Shown in pieces: positions 43,581 to 51,412 of a DNA stretch of 64,000 nucleotides. The notes beneath the pieces were generated by a model. It had not been told where the DNA came from. It did not search any database and saw only the letters and a program-made list of their open reading frames with translations. The stretch is from OMII01 sp947467385 (lineage in GTDB: Bacteria; Bdellovibrionota_C; UBA2361; OMII01), in contig JBIKLA010000014.1 of the NCBI GenBank assembly GCA_044360075.1, positions 33,076 to 97,075 on the forward strand. Direction: 5' to 3'. Every line of letters begins with the position of its first letter. Positions within the stretch are counted from its first letter, which is position 1. The position numbers and the translations under genes are program-made.

Positions 43581-44999
43581 GTGACCATGACAGATGAACA
43601 CCTGATCAGCCTACAGCCCGGCACCGTCATCGGCGGCAAGTACGAGGTTGTGAAGTGCCTCGGTTCGGGGAGCATGGGGCTGGTGTACGCGTGCCGTCAC
43701 CGAGAGCTGCAGGGGCAGATGGTGGCGGTGAAGGTCCTCTTTCCGGAGGTGGCGCAGGATAAGATTGCGTCGGCGCGCTTCCGGAATGAGATCCTCGCAT
43801 CCTATGGGGTTTCTCACCCGAATGTCGTGCGCGCGTATGAGTACCTCCGAGACGGCGACCTTGTGGCGTACACGATGGAGTTCGTGGGCGGCGGCGACCT
43901 CGCGGAGCGACTGAGCCAAACCGAGCGCATGGCACTTCCCGAGACTATTCGGCTCTTGAGCCAGATGGCTGCAGGCGTGCAGGCCATTCACGACGCCGGC
44001 ATAGTGCACCGGGATTTGAAGCCAGAGAACATCCTGCTCACCAATGAGGGAAACGTGAAGATCGCCGACTTCGGCATCGCCCGCAATCGGCACGGCCCCA
44101 AGCTCACCGAGCATGGCGGCGTGGTCGGCACGATTGACTATGTTGCGCCCGAGTACATGCTGCGCTCGCAGGTCGACTGGCGCTCGGACATCTACGCTAT
44201 CGGCATACTTGCGTACGAGATGGTCACAGGAGAGTCGCCCTTCCGCGGCGATAGCGTGTACGCAACGATGACCAAGCGCCTCAAGACAGACCCTGAGCCA
44301 CCGAGCACGCATCGCTCCGAGTGCTCACCGCAGCTCGACGCAATTATCCTCAAGGCCATGCAGCGTGAGCCTGAAAACCGCTACCAGGCTGGCATGGAGA
44401 TGTTCTTCGATCTGCAGCGCTTGGCGTCGGAGCTCGGCATGCGTTCGGCCATCACCGGGGGGCTCTTTCTTCCAAACGACGCCTCGGGCGAGATGTCGAA
44501 GTACGTGGGGCCCAAGCTGTCCGACAATTCCCCGCCGCCAGGCAACGGAGCAGCGCATCTTGCCCAGCAAACCAACATCGCCGTGTCGGACGGCCCGATA
44601 GACACCCCGGCGTCTGCGGGGCGGACCCGGGCAGGAACGATCAAGGATAGTGGCGGCATGGAGGCAACCGAGGTGCTCACGGCTGCCTTCGTTGACTATG
44701 CGGTTGAGACGCAGGTCGAGAAGGCCGCCTCTCGTGCCTCCAAGTCGCCGAGAGTTGAGCCTGCCGCCGATGTCGCTTCCGAAGGTTGGGGATCGGTGAA
44801 ATCTTCCAACCCGTTGCGGGCCAAGGGGCGCGGACAGATTACGGACCTGTCGAAAAAGTATGCCAGCCCGGCGAAGGAGGGGCGGTCGATTGTTGCGGAT
44901 GCCGTCGCTCTTGGCGTGGCTGCGCTCGTGGGAATCGGTTTCGGGGTTTTCTTCCTGAAACTATTTGCGCCCGGGCTTTTAGAGAAGCTTCAATTTTAG
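43581..44999 (+). CDS. membrane-anchored Ser/Thr protein kinase (Hanks type)
   Basis: 472 aa. Kinase domain about residues 18-275: GSGSMGLVYAC (P-loop), VAVKVL (Lys51), IVHRDLKPENILL (Asp145), ADFGIAR (Asp163), APEYML and SDIYAIGILAYEMVTG. All catalytic residues are present. A Ser/Ala-rich linker of about 160 residues leads to a single C-terminal membrane span (VALGVAALVGIGFGVFFL), placing the kinase in the cytoplasm. GTG 43581 has AGGGAG ten bases upstream; ATG 43587 is an alternative. Shares the C-terminal anchor layout with the operon's phosphatase. Confidence 0.93.
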   Translation: MTMTDEHLISLQPGTVIGGKYEVVKCLGSGSMGLVYACRHRELQGQMVAVKVLFPEVAQDKIASARFRNEILASYGVSHPNVVRAYEYLRDGDLVAYTMEFVGGGDLAERLSQTERMALPETIRLLSQMAAGVQAIHDAGIVHRDLKPENILLTNEGNVKIADFGIARNRHGPKLTEHGGVVGTIDYVAPEYMLRSQVDWRSDIYAIGILAYEMVTGESPFRGDSVYATMTKRLKTDPEPPSTHRSECSPQLDAIILKAMQREPENRYQAGMEMFFDLQRLASELGMRSAITGGLFLPNDASGEMSKYVGPKLSDNSPPPGNGAAHLAQQTNIAVSDGPIDTPASAGRTRAGTIKDSGGMEATEVLTAAFVDYAVETQVEKAASRASKSPRVEPAADVASEGWGSVKSSNPLRAKGRGQITDLSKKYASPAKEGRSIVADAVALGVAALVGIGFGVFFLKLFAPGLLEKLQF

Positions 45000-45010
45000 G
45001 GGATGATGCC

Positions 45011-46312
45011 ATGAAACTACTCATCGTTGACAGCACGAACGAGTCGCAGGCCTTCTGTGCCCGAAGAGTCGAATCGTTCAGCCGCAGTGACATGGAGATG
45101 CTTGACCTGAAGGTCAAGCTTGTGAACGAGCAGGACTTTGCCGAGCGGGTTGTCGAGGCCGACGTGCTGGTCATCGGATCGGGAGTTGGAGAGCGAGCTA
45201 TTGCCATAGCGCGGCAGGCACATGCTGTTGCGCCGTGGATCCAGATAGTGATGTTTGTGAGTGACAGCGCCTACGGCGGCGGAGCGTTTCGCTCGGCGCA
45301 CTCGGTCGGTGTGCGGAAGGTCTTCCCCGATAGCGCATCTCCGCTCGATTTCCTCCAGGAGCTCGTCGCGGTTCACTCCGATTTCCGCAAGGACGGCCGC
45401 ACGCACGAGGGGCTTGTTGTTGCCGTGGTTCAGGCCAAGGGCGGGGTCGGCGCAACATCGGCCACCGCAGCGCTCGCCGAGGTGTGCAGCGCCTACAATC
45501 GCCGCACGATGCTGTGGGACCTCGATGTCGAGACCCGGGATCTCAGCCGCTCGCTGACGGTCAACGGTGCTGAAGCCAAAGTGGTGAGCGGGTGGATCAA
45601 CGGCAGTCGCGAAATCTCGCGCGAGTCGATGCGTGATGCGCTCGTGCCTATCTCAAGTGAGGTATCGGTGCTGATGGCGCCGGACAAGTTCGCCGAGTCG
45701 ATGGACCTCGCCTGCCACGCCGACGGCATTGAGATTGCGCAGCGCATCCTTGAGCTCTCGCGGGTGTTGTTTGACGTCATCCTCGTAGACACCGGCGGGA
45801 GGATCGGCCCAACGACCGGTTCCATCATCCGGAGCGCTGATGTGGTCCTCGTTGTTCTTGACGACACGATCCTCGGGCTCACGGCAGTTGACCGCTACCT
45901 TTCGTTCATCAAGGGGCTCCTAGGCAGCTCCGACCGGCTGTGCTTCCTGGTGAACCCCTCCTCGGGAGCCCTCATGACCGTGCAGCAGGCTGCCGCCGAG
46001 CTTGAGCCGACTCACCGGCTCGGTGACAAGCCGTGGCGGCTTCCGGCGCTTCCGTTTGAGGCTCGCGCAGCCCTGTGGCCTGGAAGCGGCCAAACGCTCT
46101 ACAGCATGGGGAGCAAGTCCATGAAGCAGGCCTTCGACAAGATCGCCCGGGAGCTGGGATTAGTGGGGGCCCAAGATGTTGCGGGCGAGGCGGCGCAGGG
46201 CCCTGAAAACGGCGCAGGAGCGGGCTCTTCTGGGCGGAAGAGAGCGCGCAGCGGCACAGCGGGCTGGCTGGCTCGCATGTTTGGGAGAAAGCAGGAGATT
46301 TCAACCCGCTAG
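45011..46312 (+). CDS. cpaE: CpaE/TadZ-like pilus assembly ATPase
   Basis: 433 aa. An N-terminal receiver-like domain (MKLLIVDSTNE, residues 1-125) is fused to a MinD/ParA-type ATPase domain. The Walker A is AKGGVGATS (residues 142-150), with Ala148 in place of the Lys usual for MinD, a change typical of TadZ/CpaE proteins. LWDLDVETRDLSRSL and FDVILVDTGGRIG follow. The C-terminal tail is basic and Gly-rich. It localises the Tad machinery at the pole in known systems. It starts 11 bases after the kinase stop; the open frame upstream of ATG 45011 only overlaps the kinase gene. Confidence 0.9.
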   Translation: MKLLIVDSTNESQAFCARRVESFSRSDMEMLDLKVKLVNEQDFAERVVEADVLVIGSGVGERAIAIARQAHAVAPWIQIVMFVSDSAYGGGAFRSAHSVGVRKVFPDSASPLDFLQELVAVHSDFRKDGRTHEGLVVAVVQAKGGVGATSATAALAEVCSAYNRRTMLWDLDVETRDLSRSLTVNGAEAKVVSGWINGSREISRESMRDALVPISSEVSVLMAPDKFAESMDLACHADGIEIAQRILELSRVLFDVILVDTGGRIGPTTGSIIRSADVVLVVLDDTILGLTAVDRYLSFIKGLLGSSDRLCFLVNPSSGALMTVQQAAAELEPTHRLGDKPWRLPALPFEARAALWPGSGQTLYSMGSKSMKQAFDKIARELGLVGAQDVAGEAAQGPENGAGAGSSGRKRARSGTAGWLARMFGRKQEISTR

Positions 46313-46507
46313 CTGAGTTTTCGTTTTGCGGTAAGAATCTTTGGGGGCAGAGCAAAAAAATTTGGCTTGCCCATAAGCTTCGGTCACGACTACCCTAAAA
46401 GAGGTGTCAATGAACGTCCGGATGGTTAGTGGTTGGATGCTGTCGCTAGACCGATGGTCGGAGGGGACCGCAGGTAGCCTGGAGTTTTTATGAAAGGAGT
46501 AAATAGT

Positions 46508-46705
46508 ATGGTTAAGCAAGAAGTAATAGCCAAGGATTCACGTTCGGAGAGGGGAGCCTCGATGGTTGAGTATGCTCTGTTGGTGGCGCTCATTGCCGTG
46601 GTGGCGATCGTCGCAGTGCGGGCGCTCGGCCAAAACGTTGCCGGGCAGCTCAATGAAGCGGCGAGGGGAATCGGCGCGGCGCCAGCGGCGCCACCGGCCA
46701 ACTAG
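46508..46705 (+). CDS. flp: Flp-type (class IVb) prepilin
   Basis: 65 aa. The leader ends SERG, cut before ASMVEYALLVALIAVVAIVA; Glu and Tyr at positions +5 and +6 are the Flp hallmark. The mature pilin is about 49 residues with an Ala/Pro-rich end. AAAGGAG (46492-46498) lies nine bases before ATG 46508, which is preferred to ATG 46490. The 195 bases upstream (46313-46507) separate it from cpaE and may hold its own promoter. It is the major subunit candidate of the Tad pilus; no prepilin peptidase gene is in the window. Confidence 0.92.
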   Translation: MVKQEVIAKDSRSERGASMVEYALLVALIAVVAIVAVRALGQNVAGQLNEAARGIGAAPAAPPAN

Positions 46706-46807
46706 GGCGTAACCGATTGTTACTGCCGACAGCCGCTCTGACCTGATGTCTTTAGCCTTGCTTCGGTGAGGATGGGGAGTGAGAGGGGGTGTCGGCATAT
46801 ATTTTTT

Positions 46808-47722
46808 ATGTTGTCAGCTCAGCCGAAACGCGCCGGTCCCGGGGCGGGACATAACAGCATCTCTACCATCGCCATAGTGGCGCTGCTGCTCCTGTGTTTA
46901 GGGACTGTGGCGTATTACCTAGTGGCAGCCAAACCGCCGCAAGCGGGCCAAGTTCCCTTGGCCACAGTGCCGCAAAACCCCTCAGAAACACTGGATGTCC
47001 TTGTCCCGATTGAGAAGATCGAGGTCGGCACGCAGCTCGATCCCTCGCTATTCCGCAAAGAGACGCGGGCTATTATCGGTGGCAGCGCAAACGTCATCAC
47101 GGGCTTTGAGCAACTGAAGGGGGCCTACGCGGCGTCGTTTATTGCTGCGGGGGAGCCGGTGCTTCTCGACTACATCACCTCCAACCCACCGCTAAACCAG
47201 ATTCAGGCCAAGATCCCTGATGGATTTCGGGCAGTAACGTTAGCGGTTGATTCAACGACGAGCGTTGAGGGCTGGGCGCGCGCAGGCGCAAAGGTGGACA
47301 TCCTGCTCTCTCCCGCCAAGAGCGAGAAGCCGTCGCTTACCATGATAGTGCAGAACGCAAAGGTGCTTTCGGCCTCGCGCAGCACCACCTCAGACCCGGG
47401 AGCGCCACCAGAGAATCCGACCGACCAAACAACGGTAACGGTGATGGTCTCGGGCGCGGATGCGGCTAAGATTCAGCTTGCGTCGAATGCGGGCTCGTTG
47501 AGCCTTGCGCTCCGTGGCGACGAGGACACGGTTGAGTCGCCGCAGAACACGACCGTTGGGATTGAGTCGATCGTAGGCATCGCTGCCAAATCCGGCCCGA
47601 AGGAGCTTCAGTCGGAAGGCCGGGTCAAGGTCGGTGGCAAGGAGTTCTTGATTATCGGGGGCAAGCTGGTTTCCCCTGAGGAGGCGGCTGCACAAGCTGC
47701 TGCGCTGGCGTCCAAGAAATAA
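46808..47722 (+). CDS. cpaB: Tad pilus assembly protein CpaB/RcpC
   Basis: 304 aa. One N-terminal membrane span (IAIVALLLLCLGTVAYYLV), then the periplasmic SAF/CpaB region: VLVPIEKIEVGTQLDPSLF, AGEPVLLDYI, IPDGFRAVTLAVD, EGWARAGAKVDILLSP and QNAKVLSAS, followed by VTVMVSGADAAKIQLA. The C-terminus carries IIGGKLVSPEEAAAQAAALA. ATG 46808 precedes the anchor naturally; GTG 46766 and ATG 46772 also exist. CpaB supports the secretin and pilus biogenesis; no cpaC/rcpA secretin gene follows, contrary to the usual order. Confidence 0.9.
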   Translation: MLSAQPKRAGPGAGHNSISTIAIVALLLLCLGTVAYYLVAAKPPQAGQVPLATVPQNPSETLDVLVPIEKIEVGTQLDPSLFRKETRAIIGGSANVITGFEQLKGAYAASFIAAGEPVLLDYITSNPPLNQIQAKIPDGFRAVTLAVDSTTSVEGWARAGAKVDILLSPAKSEKPSLTMIVQNAKVLSASRSTTSDPGAPPENPTDQTTVTVMVSGADAAKIQLASNAGSLSLALRGDEDTVESPQNTTVGIESIVGIAAKSGPKELQSEGRVKVGGKEFLIIGGKLVSPEEAAAQAAALASKK

Positions 47723-47959
47723 ATAAGGCTTGGATCCTGTCCGGCAGCCTCGCCAAACCGGCGTTTGCCTCTCGCGCTGGTCTCTAGGAGTTTTTTTTAA
47801 CAAAAACGCGGAATTTACTCAGCCTCTAGAGCTGATCGGCCGATTCTCCATCTGAAGAGGTAAGGGGCAAAAGAGTCGCCTCTAGCCCGGCTGTTCCATG
47901 AGGGATCGGCCCTAAAATCTGCATGCGCGTGATGGCTGCATGTGGAGGAGAATCTTTCT

Positions 47960-49474
47960 ATGGCAGGCTCAGGGAAGGACGAAAAGGAAGGGTTGCTCAA
48001 CCTATTCTCAACGCGCTCGGCTCATGGCCGTGGGTCGCTTGAAAAGCCGGAGGGGCAAAGCCCGGAGGAGGCGTCACAGCCGGCTTCAGCCAAGCCAAAG
48101 TCGCCGCCGCCACCGCCGGAGGGATCAGGGGGCCAGGGCGTTAACCCTCACCAGGTTCGTGCAGCAACAGCCAAAACTCAAGAGATGTCGGCAGTGGCCT
48201 CCACGATCATGCGCGAGGCGAGGCGTGAGCTTGGAAGCGACCTGACCCTTCAGCAGCAGATGACGACCGCCCAGGCGACTGAGGGGGTGATCGCCCAAGC
48301 CGTTGATCGCGTCATTCGCAAGCGCGGCGAGCCCCTTGATGACATCGAGCGGGTCAACATCATCATTCACTTGCAGAAGGACCTCGTCGGATGGGGCGTG
48401 CTGCAGCCCCTCATGGACAACATGGAAGTCACCGACATCCATGTCTATGACTATAGGACCGTGGTGCTCCAGCGGGGCAAAATAAGCGAAACAACAGGCT
48501 TGAGCTGGCCCAACCCGCAGTCGTACACGACCTTCATCGACCGCCTCCTGCTGCGGCTCGGAAAGTCGCTCACAACCCAGCAGCACACCGTTGACGCATC
48601 GTTTCCGAACGGCGTGCGCCTCTGCGCTGTGCATGAAAGCGTATGCGGTCAGAGGGGCCCTCTTCTCTGCATCCGTGTGCCCCGCATCAGCGAGGTGAGC
48701 CTCGAGAATATAGTTTCGTACCAGGTGGCTCCGCCCCTCATCGTTAACTATCTCGCGTGCCTCGTGCGCAGCGGGCTCGCGACAATGATCGTAGCCGGCG
48801 AGACCGGCACCGGGAAGACGACCCTCATCAAGTGCCTCGCAACGCAGTTTGGCTCCAGCGAGTCGATTGTTGCTGTCGAAGACACGCCCGAACTTAACTT
48901 TCAGCACCCGTACTTCCGCTCGCTCGTTTCCCGCGCGCCGAATGCTGAGGGCGTTGGAGAAGTGACGCTCCAGGAGCACATCAAGACGACCCTGCGAATG
49001 ACCCCCACCCGGGTTATTCTGGGCGAGATGCGAACTCCCTTCGCTGCCGAGGCGTTTCTTGAAAGCGCCCAGACCGGGCATGTGGGAATGACAACGGTGC
49101 ATGCCCGAAACGCACGCGAGACCCTTGTGCGGCTAGAGAGCCTGCTCGGCCGGGCGCAGAAGTCGGTGTCCATCGACATAATCCGGCAGCAGATCGCCCT
49201 CGCCGTTGACTCGATAGTGTGGCTCATCCGGGAAAAGAGCACCGGCAAGCCGCGCATCGCCGAGATCATAGAAGTTGGGCACTTCGTGGAGGGCACGATT
49301 CAGGTGCGGCCGATGTTCTCCCTCATCAAGCAGGGGGCGAAGCCGGTGTGGCGAGTCGACTCCTGGACTAGTAACTTCGACGAGCAGCTCAAGGCGGAAG
49401 GAATCCACCTCGGAGACTCGCCGCAGGAGATAACTCTCTCTCCGCTCGTCAGGCCTTCGGGGAAGGGGGGATGA
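47960..49474 (+). CDS. cpaF: Tad pilus assembly ATPase CpaF/TadA
   Basis: 504 aa cytoplasmic secretion ATPase. A Pro/Ser-rich N-terminus (about residues 1-60) precedes the helical N-domain. Walker A is GETGTGKTT (about residue 280), with DTPELNFQHP, TLRMTPTRVILGEMR (Walker B) and TGHVGMTTVHARNARET (His box). It drives pilus extension and retraction in Tad systems. GGAGGAG lies nine bases before ATG 47960. The 237-base gap after cpaB contains a run of T and A (47791-47806) but no clear promoter or terminator hairpin. Confidence 0.95.
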   Translation: MAGSGKDEKEGLLNLFSTRSAHGRGSLEKPEGQSPEEASQPASAKPKSPPPPPEGSGGQGVNPHQVRAATAKTQEMSAVASTIMREARRELGSDLTLQQQMTTAQATEGVIAQAVDRVIRKRGEPLDDIERVNIIIHLQKDLVGWGVLQPLMDNMEVTDIHVYDYRTVVLQRGKISETTGLSWPNPQSYTTFIDRLLLRLGKSLTTQQHTVDASFPNGVRLCAVHESVCGQRGPLLCIRVPRISEVSLENIVSYQVAPPLIVNYLACLVRSGLATMIVAGETGTGKTTLIKCLATQFGSSESIVAVEDTPELNFQHPYFRSLVSRAPNAEGVGEVTLQEHIKTTLRMTPTRVILGEMRTPFAAEAFLESAQTGHVGMTTVHARNARETLVRLESLLGRAQKSVSIDIIRQQIALAVDSIVWLIREKSTGKPRIAEIIEVGHFVEGTIQVRPMFSLIKQGAKPVWRVDSWTSNFDEQLKAEGIHLGDSPQEITLSPLVRPSGKGG

Positions 49475-49475
49475 C

Positions 49476-50456
49476 ATGACGCCCCTGTCGATCGTCGCCA
49501 TACTGGCTGCCGTAACGGCCTGCCTGCTTATTGTGCTGCTGGTCATGCGACTGCCCGTCACCGGGCGGGCCGTATCGCCGATGCATCTTCGGCAGCAGAT
49601 GAAGGCCTTGGCGGACCTACAGCGCGAGGACTCGGACGACGAGGGCCCTCAGGTATCCATAGCTGATACTGCGGCGCAGGAGATGGCCGTTGAGAAGGTT
49701 GCGGATACCCAGCTTACGATCAGAAAGCGCCTCAAATTTGCGCAGCTCTCGAACATACCCCCATACGCCTTCAGCCTCGCGCAGATAGCGACGAGCCTAA
49801 CCCTCTTTCTCGTCGTCCGGCTGTACTTCGACACGGTGCTGCAGATGATAGCGCTACTCTCTGGCCCACTGTTGATGAACTGGGTGATCAACAGGCGGAT
49901 CGACAGCCGCTTCAAGAAGTTTGACAGGGATTTTCCGCAATTCCTTCTCTCGCTCGTGGGGATGTTGAGAATCGGCCTCAATCCGATCCAGGCGCTGCAA
50001 GCGGCGGCGAGCGGGCTGGAAGACGATTCACTGGTAAAGATGGAGGTGGACCTCATGCTTGAGCGACTGCGCATGGGCGTCTCGGAAGAGCGCTCGATCG
50101 GCTCTTTCGGCGAGGACATCTACCACCCGGAGATCGAGCTGTTCGTTCAGGCCCTGATCCTCAGCCGTCGTGTTGGCGGAAACCTCTCGGACACCCTCGA
50201 CCGATTGGCCAAACAGGTGCGGCGCCGGCAGTACTTCCGCCAGTCCGCGAACGCGGCTGTCGGCATGCAGCGCGGCTCTATCTGGTTCATCCTGGGCGTG
50301 CTTGGCGCCATGGAGCTCTATCTTTACACGATATGGCCAGAGGCGGTGACAGGGGCGTGGAAGCATCCTGATGGGCGCATGGTCTGCCAGGCGGGAATAA
50401 CGGCAATTATTCTTGGCATATTTTGGGTTAGGCAAGTGACGAAGCTTCGGGTGTAA
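49476..50456 (+). CDS. tadB: Tad pilus inner-membrane platform protein TadB
   Basis: 326 aa T2SSF-type protein. One N-terminal span, a pair in the middle and two C-terminal spans flank the F domain (FDRDFPQFLLSLVGMLRIGL, LEDDSLVKMEVDLMLERLRM, VQALILSRRVGGNLSDTLDR). It forms the membrane platform with TadC that CpaF acts on. GGAAGGGGGG precedes ATG 49476, one base after the cpaF stop. Confidence 0.92.
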   Translation: MTPLSIVAILAAVTACLLIVLLVMRLPVTGRAVSPMHLRQQMKALADLQREDSDDEGPQVSIADTAAQEMAVEKVADTQLTIRKRLKFAQLSNIPPYAFSLAQIATSLTLFLVVRLYFDTVLQMIALLSGPLLMNWVINRRIDSRFKKFDRDFPQFLLSLVGMLRIGLNPIQALQAAASGLEDDSLVKMEVDLMLERLRMGVSEERSIGSFGEDIYHPEIELFVQALILSRRVGGNLSDTLDRLAKQVRRRQYFRQSANAAVGMQRGSIWFILGVLGAMELYLYTIWPEAVTGAWKHPDGRMVCQAGITAIILGIFWVRQVTKLRV

Positions 50457-50460
50457 GCGT

Positions 50461-51381
50461 ATGAGTCCTGATTATCTCATCCCGATTCTGGCAGGAGCGA
50501 TGGCCATTGTGCTCCTCGTGCTGCTTTTTCGCCCCAGCCGGGGAAGCCGAAGGGGCCAGCTTCGCAGCCTTATGAATGCTGAGGAGCTATCGGCATCTAT
50601 GGCCGAGCTGCGTGAGCGCATAGCGGGAGACGAGAGCGGTGAGGAGCTCGAGAAGCTGCGACAGAGCGTCGTCAAGGAGAAGAAAAAGGGCGCCGAGCCA
50701 ACCGCTGCCGAGAGGCTCTTTCGTGCGGGCATCTTCTCAAGCAAGCAGAAGGCCGACTACAAGCGGTTGCAGGTGCTCTGCCCCATCATCTTTACGCTTG
50801 TCTTTGCGGTTGTTGGGCGCGGCATAGGCGCCGTGGACGGCATGCTGCTTGGCCTCGTATTTGGCGTGATCCTGGGGCTCTATGTGCCGATGAAGGTGCT
50901 CGACCGCAGGATAGCCCGGCGGAACGAGGATATTCTCTTTTTCCTCCCGCTCGTCATAGAGCAGGTGGCCATCGGGGTGAGCAGCTCGCTCGATATCGGC
51001 CCGTGCCTGGTCCGCATCGTCCAGATGGCGGATGAGAGGGACACGCACAATCCTGTCACAGAGCTCCTGCGCTACGCCCAGTATCACATCAAGTCAGGAG
51101 TGGGGCTCGAAGAGGCGCTCAAGGAGGTTGGGCAGCTTTCGGGACAGCACGATCTCAAGCATGCGTTCATGGCGCTCGCGCAGGTGGCCAAATTCGGCGG
51201 CGAGATCTCAAAACAGCTGCAGGATCTTGCAGATAGCATTGGAACGCAGCGGGAGGGCCAAATCGAGGCGAAGATCAAGAATTTGGAGCTGGCCGCAACG
51301 GCGCCGGTAGCGCTCGTATTTTTCGGCTATCTTATCATCTTGCTGATTGGGTTCGGCATCCAGATTATGACGGCTATGTGA
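50461..51381 (+). CDS. tadC: Tad pilus inner-membrane platform protein TadC
   Basis: 306 aa, paralogue of TadB. One N-terminal span (YLIPILAGAMAIVLLVLLF), a charged linker (about residues 35-85), two central spans (VLCPIIFTLVFAVVGRG, GLVFGVILGLYVPMKVL), then the T2SSF domain with RRNEDILFFLPLVIEQVAIG and VAKFGGEISKQLQDLADSIG and a final span. It begins four bases after the tadB stop and is followed 31 bases later by the SctV-type gene rather than by TadD-TadG. Confidence 0.92.
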   Translation: MSPDYLIPILAGAMAIVLLVLLFRPSRGSRRGQLRSLMNAEELSASMAELRERIAGDESGEELEKLRQSVVKEKKKGAEPTAAERLFRAGIFSSKQKADYKRLQVLCPIIFTLVFAVVGRGIGAVDGMLLGLVFGVILGLYVPMKVLDRRIARRNEDILFFLPLVIEQVAIGVSSSLDIGPCLVRIVQMADERDTHNPVTELLRYAQYHIKSGVGLEEALKEVGQLSGQHDLKHAFMALAQVAKFGGEISKQLQDLADSIGTQREGQIEAKIKNLELAATAPVALVFFGYLIILLIGFGIQIMTAM

Positions 51382-51412
51382 TCGGGCGGATTAGGGCTAG
51401 GATGAGACGACG

